From: a bacterium
GTDB lineage: Bacteria > UBP15 > UBA6099 > DSWB01
Direction of reading: 5' to 3'
Assembly: GCA_020061125.1 (NCBI GenBank)
Contig: JAGUYV010000456.1
Location: 1 to 12,089 of the forward strand
DNA length: 12,089 bases
Positions 7,013-12,089 of the stretch are shown piece after piece. The position numbers and the translations under genes were made by a program. The notes under the pieces were generated by a model. It ran no database searches. It was not told the DNA's origin and was given only the letters and a program-made list of their open reading frames with translations. Every line of letters starts with the position of its first letter. Within the stretch, counting starts at the first letter, position 1.

Positions 7013-8257
7013 TTGGGAACCGTCACCGGGTTGAAATGCAGGGAATGCGGCCGCGAGTACGATATCCGGCCCATCTATATGTGCGAGTATTGCTTCGGCC
7101 CTCTGGGCGTGGAGTACAACATGGAGCGCGCGGGCAAAATCATGACGCGCAAGCGCATCCGCAACGGCCCGCACAGCCTGTGGCGCTACCGCGATCTCCT
7201 GCCCCTGGAAAGTGAAACGCCCGTGGATCTGCACGCGGGCTTCACGCCCCTGGCGCGCGCGGACCGCCTGGCCAAGCGCATCGGCATCAAAAACCTTTAC
7301 CTCAAAAACGAGTGCTTCAATCCCACGGACTCGGTCAAGGACCGCATGGTGTCCGTGGCGGTGAGCAAGGCGCTGGAGTTCAAGTACGACACCGTGGCGT
7401 GCGCGTCGGCGGGAAACATGTCCCTGTCCCTGGCCGCGCACGCGGCCGCGGCCGGGCTGCGCTGCGTGATCTTCCAATCCGCGCGGCAGGACGCTACGCG
7501 CATGACCGGCGGCGGGGTGTACGGCGCGGAAGTCGTGAATGTGGACGGCACGCCCGCGGAGGTGAACCAGCTCTGCGCCGACGCCGCGGCGCGCTCGCGC
7601 TGGGCGTTCATCAATGTGCACCTGCGGCCGTTCTACGCCGAGGGCGCCAAAACCATCGCCTTCGAGATCGCCGAGCAGATGGGCTATTACCTGCCCGGCC
7701 ATGTGATCGCGCCCATGGCCAGCGGCGCCATGCTCGCGGGCATGGCGCGCGGGTTCCGCGAAATCCGCGCCCTGGGACTGGTGCGCGGACCGGAAACCAA
7801 AATTTCCGGCGCGCAGGCCCACGGCTGCTCGCCCATCGTCAAGGCGTTCGACGAAAAAACCACGGTCATCCGCTCGGTCACGCCCGACACCACAATCAAA
7901 TCCCTGTCCGTGGGCAACCCCGCGGACGGCGCGTACGCGCTGCAGGCCATCCGCGACACCGGCGGATTCGCAACATGCTCCAACGACCGCGCCATCATGG
8001 AATGCGTGCGCATGCTGGCCGAAACCGAGGGCGTCTACGCGGACCCCGCGGGCGGCGCCGCCATCATGGCCCTGCGCACCCTGCTCGAACGCAAGCGCAT
8101 CCGCGTGAACGAGCAGGTGGTCCTGATCATTCCCGCGCGCGGCGCCACCACGCCCGACCCGGCCGAAACCGCGGCGCGCAAACCCAGAACTATTCCGCCA
8201 AGCATGGCAGCGCTCAAGGAACTGCTCGAAGGCATGGGCGGCGCGTTCGGCGGCTGA
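7013..8257 (+). CDS. Threonine synthase (ThrC)-family PLP-dependent enzyme, divergent
   Basis: 414 residues from a TTG start. Fold-type II PLP enzyme closest to threonine synthase, which makes threonine from O-phosphohomoserine. An N-terminal zinc ribbon has Cys9, Cys12, Cys24 and Cys27. LWRYRDLLPL (57-66) and FTPLARADRLA are ThrC-like. Lys109 in NPTDSVKDR is the predicted PLP lysine (usual form NPTGSFKDRG). ASAGNMS (131-137), PMASGAML (234-241), SVGNPADG (299-306) and DPAGGAA (344-350) line up with the family. Departures are concentrated in the cofactor and substrate sites: the loop usually reading SGG-L is SGAML, and the C-terminal ITG-GLKDP motif is IIPARGATTPDP (372-383). It may therefore be a threonine synthase variant or a related lyase/synthase with another substrate. 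First gene of an operon; its stop codon sits in the loop of a small hairpin (8248-8264). Confidence 0.88.
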   Translation: MGTVTGLKCRECGREYDIRPIYMCEYCFGPLGVEYNMERAGKIMTRKRIRNGPHSLWRYRDLLPLESETPVDLHAGFTPLARADRLAKRIGIKNLYLKNECFNPTDSVKDRMVSVAVSKALEFKYDTVACASAGNMSLSLAAHAAAAGLRCVIFQSARQDATRMTGGGVYGAEVVNVDGTPAEVNQLCADAAARSRWAFINVHLRPFYAEGAKTIAFEIAEQMGYYLPGHVIAPMASGAMLAGMARGFREIRALGLVRGPETKISGAQAHGCSPIVKAFDEKTTVIRSVTPDTTIKSLSVGNPADGAYALQAIRDTGGFATCSNDRAIMECVRMLAETEGVYADPAGGAAIMALRTLLERKRIRVNEQVVLIIPARGATTPDPAETAARKPRTIPPSMAALKELLEGMGGAFGG

Positions 8258-8264
8258 TCCGCCG
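8248..8264 (+). other. Hairpin spanning the stop codon of the ThrC-like gene
   Basis: CGGCGG-CTGAT-CCGCCG, 6-bp stem with the TGA in its loop and no T-run. It may slow termination or protect the upstream message. Confidence 0.4.
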
Positions 8265-8298
8265 CACGCCGCGCACGCATCCGCGGGAGGATTGCACT

Positions 8299-8544
8299 AT
8301 GGCTAAAAAGCAACTCCAGATGGTGATCCCCGACGGGCTGGTCTCCGAACCGTTCCTGTACCACCTCGTCAAGCAGTTCGACATCGCGCCCAGCGTGCGC
8401 AGCGCGCGCGTGGAGCAGGGCCGCATCAGCATGGTCCTCGAACTGCGCTCGGACAACGAAAACACCATGCAGGAAGGCATCGCCTACCTCACCAAGCTCG
8501 GCATCATGGTCGCCCCGGTCATGGGCGACATCCTCGAAAGCTGA
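8299..8544 (+). CDS. Stand-alone NIL-domain protein (ACT-like)
   Basis: 81 residues, ATG start with GGGAGG (8285-8290) 8 bases upstream, 41 bases after the ThrC-like gene. The whole protein is one NIL domain: a first beta strand KKQLQMVIPD, a helix EPFLYHLVKQFDI, strands ARVEQGRISMVLELRSD, a helix ENTMQEGIAYLTKLGI and a last strand VMGDILES. NIL is an ACT-like ferredoxin-fold module known from the C-terminus of the methionine importer ATPase MetN, where it binds methionine. It also occurs alone or fused to ferredoxins near sulfur amino acid genes. Here it probably binds a small ligand and regulates, or forms a complex with, the PLP enzyme encoded beside it (inference). No catalytic residues, cysteines or membrane segments are seen. 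Confidence 0.87.
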   Translation: MAKKQLQMVIPDGLVSEPFLYHLVKQFDIAPSVRSARVEQGRISMVLELRSDNENTMQEGIAYLTKLGIMVAPVMGDILES

Positions 8545-8555
8545 CCCGTATTCCC

Positions 8556-8572
8556 CCGGCGCGCCGCGCCGG
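8556..8572 (+). other. Hairpin between NIL and dehydrogenase genes
   Basis: CCGGCGC-GCC-GCGCCGG, 7-bp stem, 3-base loop, no T-run. Probably a transcript-stability or processing element rather than a terminator. Confidence 0.45.
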
Positions 8573-8615
8573 CATGCCGCAATACATTCTTCGATGAACA
8601 GGGAGAGACCCGCAC

Positions 8616-9638
8616 ATGGCGGACACAATGCTTGCCGCAGTGTTTGAAGGCCAGGGCGCGCTTGCGCTCAAGGAAGTTCCGGTTCCGAAAATCAGCGCCG
8701 CGGACCAGGTGCTGCTCGAGGTCGAGGCCGCCAGCATCTGCGGAACCGACTGCCAGATCCTGAAAGTGCCGGCCGGACACCCGGCCACGCCCGGCGCCAT
8801 CCTCGGCCACGAATATGTCGCCCGCGTGCTCGAACCCGGCAGCGGGGTTTCGCACCTCAAACCCGGCGACCGCGTGGCCATTGACCCGAACCTCACCTGC
8901 GGCCTCTGCCGCTACTGCCGCATCGGTCTGCCCAACATGTGCGAGAACATGACCACCCTGGGCATCTTCATTGACGGCGGGTTCGCGAAATACAATGTGG
9001 CCCCGGCGCGCGCCCTGCACCCCATTTCACACTCCTTGCCCACGGACACCGCCATCTTCGCCGAACCCATGAGCTGCGTGGTCAACGGCAGCAACAAGCT
9101 GGCCCTGCGGCCCGGCGAGTCCGTGCTCATCCTCGGCGCCGGCCCCATCGGACTCTATTACACCGCGCTCATGAAAGCCGCGGGCGCGGGAAAAATCATC
9201 GTGGCCGAAGTCACGGACATGCGCGCGGCCAAGGCAAAAGAAATGGGCGCGGACATCGTCATCAATCCGCTCAAGGAATCCCTGCCCGACCTCGTCAAGC
9301 GCGAGACCGAAGTGGGCGTGGACGCGGCCATTGACGCCGTGGGCGCGCTCATCGCCGACGCCCTGCTCAACACACGCCGCGGCGGCCGCATCCTGCTCTT
9401 CGGCATGAACAGCAACGCGCGCTTCGATCTCCAGCAGTACGACATCACCCGCTACGAAAAAACCGTGATCGGCACCTTCATCGCCAACCACACTTTCCCG
9501 GCCACCATTCAGCTTCTCGAAAGCGGACAGCTCCCGCTCGAAAAGCTCATCACCCACCGCATCGCCCTGGACGCCATCGGCGACGGCCTGGACATCATGC
9601 GCAGCGGCGACGCCATCGAGATCATCGTCACTCCGTGA
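8616..9638 (+). CDS. Zinc-dependent medium-chain alcohol/polyol dehydrogenase (threonine/sorbitol dehydrogenase-like; possible IolM-type)
   Basis: 340 residues, the usual length for this family. The enzyme oxidises a secondary alcohol to a ketone with NAD(P). Catalytic zinc ligands are Cys42 (in CGTD), His65-Glu66 (GHEY) and probably Glu150. The structural zinc site has Cys95, Cys98, Cys101 and Cys109. The Rossmann loop is GAGPIG (174-179), and acidic Glu198 at the end of the next strand favours NAD over NADP. Subfamily features resemble L-threonine 3-dehydrogenase and sorbitol dehydrogenase. Two substrates are suggested by context: threonine, from the ThrC-like gene, or a keto-cyclitol, because the next gene resembles the inositol-pathway hydrolase IolN, whose partner IolM is a dehydrogenase of this type. 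I cannot decide from sequence. AGGGAGAG (8600-8607) is the ribosome site; the gene sits third in the operon. Confidence 0.92.
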   Translation: MADTMLAAVFEGQGALALKEVPVPKISAADQVLLEVEAASICGTDCQILKVPAGHPATPGAILGHEYVARVLEPGSGVSHLKPGDRVAIDPNLTCGLCRYCRIGLPNMCENMTTLGIFIDGGFAKYNVAPARALHPISHSLPTDTAIFAEPMSCVVNGSNKLALRPGESVLILGAGPIGLYYTALMKAAGAGKIIVAEVTDMRAAKAKEMGADIVINPLKESLPDLVKRETEVGVDAAIDAVGALIADALLNTRRGGRILLFGMNSNARFDLQQYDITRYEKTVIGTFIANHTFPATIQLLESGQLPLEKLITHRIALDAIGDGLDIMRSGDAIEIIVTP

Positions 9639-9660
9639 CGCTTTAAAATATTCACATAAG

Positions 9661-9678
9661 CATTCCCGGCGCGGAATG
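9661..9678 (+). other. Hairpin between dehydrogenase and creatininase-family genes
   Basis: CATTCC-CGGCGC-GGAATG, 6-bp stem with 6-base loop, no T-run, placed 14 bases before the AGGAGG ribosome site of the next gene. Confidence 0.4.
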
Positions 9679-9706
9679 ACACGACGCAAACAGGAGGCTC
9701 CACACC

Positions 9707-10738
9707 ATGGCCACGAAAAAGAAACCCGCCGCGGGCAAAGCGCCCGTCACGCGCAAGCTCACCATCAAGAAGCACAAATGGGAACTGCCCCCCAAGGGCG
9801 GCAAAATGGAAAGCCCGGACCCCATCTACTTCCAGAACATGCCCTACGCCCACATTGAGGAACGGCTCAAAAAGAACGACCTCATCATCCTGCCCATCGG
9901 CAGCACCGAGGCCCACGGCCCCAACGCCTGCCCCGGCGAAGACACCTTCCTGGTCACCCGCATGGCCGAGCAGGTCGCAAAAAAGGTCGGCTGCACCATC
10001 GCACAGCCCCTGTGGTACGGCTCCCACCCCTTCCACCACATGGGCATGCCCGGCACCATCCTCGTGCCCGAAGAAACCTTCATCGGCATGCTCAAGGCCA
10101 TGATGGCCGGGTTCTGGAACACCGGCTTCCGTAAAATGATCCTGCTGAACGGACACGGGCAGGAATATGTCATCCCCACGGCCATCCACCAGTTCGCCAA
10201 GCACTTCCAGGTCCCCGGCGTGTTCATCAATTTGAACTGGTACCACGCCATCCCCGACGAATTCAACACCAAAGACAAGGGCGGCCCCTACGACACCCCG
10301 TTCATCCACGCGGACGAGGTCGAGACCTCCTGGTCCCTGGCCCTGTTCCCCGAGTTCATGGATCAGAGCGTGGCCGTGGACACCGTGCCGCGCGGCTGGA
10401 TGCCCGACGGGCACATTGACAAGGCCGGCAACCTGCTGCGCCGCCCCATCGCCTGGTACGGGCAGGTGGGCTGCGGCCCCGTGGAAATCAGCGCATATCC
10501 TGAAGGCTGCGTGGGCAAAAGCACCAAGGCCGACCCCGAGAAAGCCTACAAGGGCATCAGCGCTTTCATGGATTACCTCACCGCCCTGTGCGAGGACATC
10601 ATGGAAGCCTTCCCCGTGGGCAAGCTGCCCCCGGCCGACCAGCTCACCCAGCGCTCGCCCGAGGAAATCAAAGCCGTCACCAAAAAGCCCCTCACCAAAG
10701 GCTGGAAGAGCATCTACTCCCTGGGCTATCCCTTCTGA
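9707..10738 (+). CDS. Creatininase-family metal-dependent hydrolase, long form (IolN / 3-dehydro-scyllo-inosose hydrolase-like)
   Basis: 343 residues, about 90 longer than typical creatininases. ATG with AGGAGG (9692-9697) 9 bases upstream. Metal-binding motifs of the family are present: GSTEAHGP (65-72, Glu68 and His70), Asp79 in GEDT, NGHG (148-151, His150), and HADEVETS (201-208, His201 and Glu204). A Lys-rich N-terminal tail (about 1-33) and a C-terminal extension after about residue 300 flank the core. The motif wording, especially GPNACPGEDT and GSHPFHHMGMPGT, is what I recall for proteins annotated as 3-dehydro-scyllo-inosose hydrolase, the ring-opening enzyme of the Thermotoga inositol route. 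A dehydrogenase gene beside it supports that. Other creatininase relatives cleave cyclic amides or N-glycosidic bonds, so the substrate remains open. Last gene of the operon. Confidence 0.88.
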   Translation: MATKKKPAAGKAPVTRKLTIKKHKWELPPKGGKMESPDPIYFQNMPYAHIEERLKKNDLIILPIGSTEAHGPNACPGEDTFLVTRMAEQVAKKVGCTIAQPLWYGSHPFHHMGMPGTILVPEETFIGMLKAMMAGFWNTGFRKMILLNGHGQEYVIPTAIHQFAKHFQVPGVFINLNWYHAIPDEFNTKDKGGPYDTPFIHADEVETSWSLALFPEFMDQSVAVDTVPRGWMPDGHIDKAGNLLRRPIAWYGQVGCGPVEISAYPEGCVGKSTKADPEKAYKGISAFMDYLTALCEDIMEAFPVGKLPPADQLTQRSPEEIKAVTKKPLTKGWKSIYSLGYPF

Positions 10739-10767
10739 ACCGCAAGCCCAGCCAACGCAAACACCAG

Positions 10768-10803
10768 GAGCCGCGCGCCCTTCGCGCGCGGCTCTTTTGT
10801 TTT
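10768..10803 (+). terminator. Rho-independent terminator of the four-gene operon
   Basis: GAGCCGCGCGC-CCTTC-GCGCGCGGCTC, a perfect 11-bp stem with 5-base loop (10768-10794) followed by TTTTGTTTT. It begins 30 bases after the creatininase-family stop. Confidence 0.92.
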
Positions 10804-10827
10804 GCGGCAATCATGTTTTGTTATGGA

Positions 10828-10865
10828 AATACCCATGCCGAATACCGGAATACCCACGCCGAATA
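10828..10865 (+). repeat. Two tandem 17-bp direct repeats, 21 bp apart
   Basis: AATACCCATGCCGAATA (10828-10844) and AATACCCACGCCGAATA (10849-10865) differ at one base. The 21-bp period is two helical turns, so a protein bound at each copy would face the same side. The second copy ends one base before a TTGACA box. Confidence 0.8.
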
Positions 10866-10866
10866 T

Positions 10867-10896
10867 TTGACAAACAGCGTTTTGGCATGATACACT
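10867..10896 (+). promoter_or_regulatory. Probable promoter downstream of the tandem repeats
   Basis: Perfect TTGACA at 10867-10872, 18-base spacer, TACACT at 10891-10896 (4 of 6 consensus). The long spacer and weak -10 are typical of promoters that need an activator, which fits the direct repeats immediately upstream (inference). Confidence 0.5.
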
Positions 10897-10905
10897 TCTT
10901 TTGCC

Positions 10906-11043
10906 ATGTCAGACACATCAAGAATCACAGTGACCCGCAAGCCCTGGTCCGATTGGGGACATGGACATGCATGGAGACATAATTTGGCAACCGTTTTGAA
11001 TCATCGGAATTGTATCCCACGAGCGCTGTCTCAAACCAAGTAA
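10906..11043 (+). CDS. Possible 45-residue ORF, unknown or a gene remnant
   Basis: ATG at 10906 begins MSDTSRITVTRKPWSDWG, is rich in Trp, His and Arg, and stops at TAA 11041-11043. No Shine-Dalgarno is present. The start lies only 9 bases after the -10 box, so the message would be nearly leaderless. The N-terminal third reads like the start of a real protein while the rest loses any character, so it could be a truncated gene. I recognise no family. Confidence 0.25.
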   Translation: MSDTSRITVTRKPWSDWGHGHAWRHNLATVLNHRNCIPRALSQTK

Positions 11044-11073
11044 TTAGCCTGACAATAAGTGACATTATTGAGT

Positions 11074-11748
11074 ATGGATGTCTCCGAAACTCACATTAGC
11101 AAGTTTTCTAAGATAGTATGGATGTTTATTTGTACTATTGCAGGCTGCGTTCTTCTCACAATTTCATGGAAAATCCTGAAAGGTGCTTATGATGAAACAA
11201 AGATGGGAAACAGCATTAGTATTTTACTTGGCTTTTTCGGTGTGAGTTATACGCTTCTGTTTTTTATCCCGATATACTTTCTTGTAAGTAATTTCATAAC
11301 AAATGCCAAAGATACATTCAGAAAACCCGAACAGACATTGTTTTTCATTTTTGCCGGCATCGGTTCAGCGTCATTGCCGTTAATAGTAATATTTCTCTTC
11401 AAACCAATTTTTTTCTTTGTCTCTGTCATACTCTCTGGATATTTTTCATTAATCCTTGTTTTTTTTCCTCTTCTTGGTTTTGGTATTGTATGGTGGCTGA
11501 TGCAGCATCATAACAATTCAAACAATAGCCATCCTACAGATGAGACAAGCTACTTTTTGATATTTACCTTGTTCATCATGTCTGGCATTGGCGTGGCAAT
11601 TTGCTTATTGGCTGCATTACAATATCTTTCATCATTTCTTGCATTTGGTGTAATTTTCAATATGCGATCAGCGAATGATATCACCGTTGCCTTAATCACT
11701 ATTGCTCTTGTCGTTTGGCGAATGGAAATACTTCATTCTGGAAAATAG
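11074..11748 (+). CDS. Polytopic membrane protein of unknown function
   Basis: 224 residues from ATG 11074; GTG 11059 and TTG 11068 are in-frame alternatives, and none has a clear ribosome site. Hydrophobic segments at about 12-32, 49-72, 87-108, 111-143 (possibly one long or two helices), 159-186 and 202-219 predict an inner-membrane protein with five to seven spans. A polar Asn/His loop (145-157, HHNNSNNSHPTDE) interrupts the later spans. No transport, enzymatic or toxin motif is recognised. Codon use is AT-rich (many TTT, ATT, AAA), sharply unlike the G/C-ending genes to the left, which suggests recent transfer. It stands alone, with no partner gene in the same direction nearby. Confidence 0.75.
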   Translation: MDVSETHISKFSKIVWMFICTIAGCVLLTISWKILKGAYDETKMGNSISILLGFFGVSYTLLFFIPIYFLVSNFITNAKDTFRKPEQTLFFIFAGIGSASLPLIVIFLFKPIFFFVSVILSGYFSLILVFFPLLGFGIVWWLMQHHNNSNNSHPTDETSYFLIFTLFIMSGIGVAICLLAALQYLSSFLAFGVIFNMRSANDITVALITIALVVWRMEILHSGK

Positions 11749-11995
11749 GGGGAAATAGGTGGGATATTGGATACTCGCGATACTATAGACTTTGCCATAA
11801 TGGTGCGTTTCAGTTATTTAGTTTACACGGTATAATGCATTCAAATACATTTAAAAACATAAAAGACATGTTGATGACAGGACAGCCAGCCAAGTCAGAG
11901 AGCAGATGTCCATATTGTTTATGCCTCCAAACCAATGCCCGCAGATCGCAAGCCCTGCTTGTTTGCGCGCCCTGCACGGGCGGCTCGCCTTGGGT

Positions 11996-12024
11996 CCCCC
12001 TTAGAAAAGGGGGATCAAGGGGGA
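11996..12024. repeat. Palindromic CCCCCTT/AAGGGGG intergenic element
   Basis: CCCCCTT-AGAA-AAGGGGG (11996-12013) forms a 7-bp stem and is followed by ATCAAGGGGGA, a second half-copy of the G-rich arm. Elements of this wording are scattered in many bacterial genomes; only one copy is seen here. Confidence 0.6.
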
Positions 12025-12046
12025 TGTAAAACCACCCTCGCCAGCC

Positions 12047-12052
12047 TATAAT
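12047..12052 (+). promoter_or_regulatory. -10 box placed for a leaderless message
   Basis: A perfect TATAAT ends 6 bases before the ATG at 12059. Transcription would begin at or within a base or two of the start codon. No convincing -35 box sits at the standard distance. Confidence 0.5.
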
Positions 12053-12058
12053 GACCGC

Positions 12059-12089
12059 ATGAAGCTCTACTACAATCCCAATCTCAAAA
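12059..12089 (+). CDS. Start of a gene, probably DUF559 (Vsr-like endonuclease-fold) protein; truncated by window end
   Basis: Only ten complete codons are present, reading MKLYYNPNLK. DUF559 proteins commonly begin with a YNP-LK segment of this kind, and they are often found beside palindromic intergenic repeats. DUF559 resembles very-short-patch-repair endonucleases and occurs in mobile or accessory DNA. The call rests on ten residues and position only. Confidence 0.4.
   Translation, partial: MKLYYNPNLK

Larger units (their letters stand above)
11749..12058. other. Intergenic stretch without a convincing gene
   Basis: About 310 bases after the membrane-protein stop. It opens with a short near-duplication (AAATAGGGGG / AAATAGGTGGG, 11742-11762), then AT-rich sequence with an isolated TATAAT (11831-11836) lacking a good -35. 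A GC-richer part from about 11930 carries the palindromic CCCCCTT/AAGGGGG element. An open frame crossing it runs through that repeat and has no coding character. Confidence 0.55.

Noticed and set aside
6860-7822. Minus-strand frame of 320 codons
   Set aside because: Antisense shadow of the ThrC-like gene that also reads through a terminator and a promoter.
7312-8543. A 410-codon plus-strand frame running through to the end of the NIL gene
   Set aside because: Only its last 81 codons (from ATG 8299, with its own ribosome site) are real. The upstream part overlaps the ThrC-like gene out of frame and is Arg/Gly-rich noise.
9509-10810. Minus-strand frame of 433 codons opposite the creatininase-family gene
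   Set aside because: It spans the operon terminator and the antisense of two well-supported genes; its His/Gly/Val-rich translation has no recognisable motif.
11831-11836. TATAAT as a promoter
   Set aside because: No acceptable -35 at 15-19 bases upstream and no gene follows within 200 bases.
11715-12029. 104-codon frame overlapping the end of the membrane gene
   Set aside because: It overlaps a better gene, runs through the palindromic element (translating as a PLRKGG-type repeat) and has no ribosome site.
1-12089. CRISPR array, tRNA/rRNA genes, insertion sequence or phage genes
   Set aside because: I saw no regularly spaced identical repeats, no tRNA or rRNA signature, and no transposase, integrase or terminal inverted repeats.

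Overview
The window is bacterial DNA from a GC-rich genome whose genes strongly prefer G or C in third codon positions. Gaps are more AT-rich and carry E. coli-like sigma-70 promoter boxes, Shine-Dalgarno sites and classical hairpin-plus-T terminators. Nothing seen fixes the lineage. The huge secreted beta-sandwich protein with a DUF2341 module and the threonine-synthase/NIL gene pair would fit a deltaproteobacterial, PVC-type or candidate-phylum bacterium, but that is a guess.

Region 1 (1-4477, minus strand) is one uninterrupted reading frame that leaves the window at its left end. It encodes a secreted or surface protein of at least 1492 residues. After a signal peptide come an N-terminal beta domain, three exactly 128-residue repeats (type A), three four-cysteine repeats (type B), three fibronectin-like repeats (type C), a DUF2341 domain and the start of a glycine-rich tail. 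Region 2 (4478-4969) is an AT-rich divergent gap with a good promoter for the next gene and short palindromes. Region 3 (4970-6888) is a single-gene unit for a long-chain acyl-CoA ligase (AMP-forming), closed by a strong terminator.

Region 4 (6924-10803) is a well delimited operon: a TTGACA-17-TATGAT promoter, a divergent threonine-synthase-family PLP enzyme, a free-standing NIL domain of 81 residues, a zinc-dependent medium-chain dehydrogenase and a long creatininase-family hydrolase, then an 11-bp-stem terminator. The last two resemble the dehydrogenase/hydrolase pair (IolM/IolN) of the Thermotoga-type inositol route. Their fixed partnership with a motif-altered threonine-synthase homologue and an ACT-like NIL protein is not a combination I can name, and it is the best candidate in the window for an undescribed pathway.

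Region 5 (10804-12089) is AT-rich and looks acquired. It holds tandem 17-bp repeats beside a TTGACA box, a 45-codon ORF, a lone polytopic membrane protein of unknown function, a palindromic CCCCCTT/AAGGGGG element, and the first codons of what is probably a DUF559 gene with a leaderless-type start.
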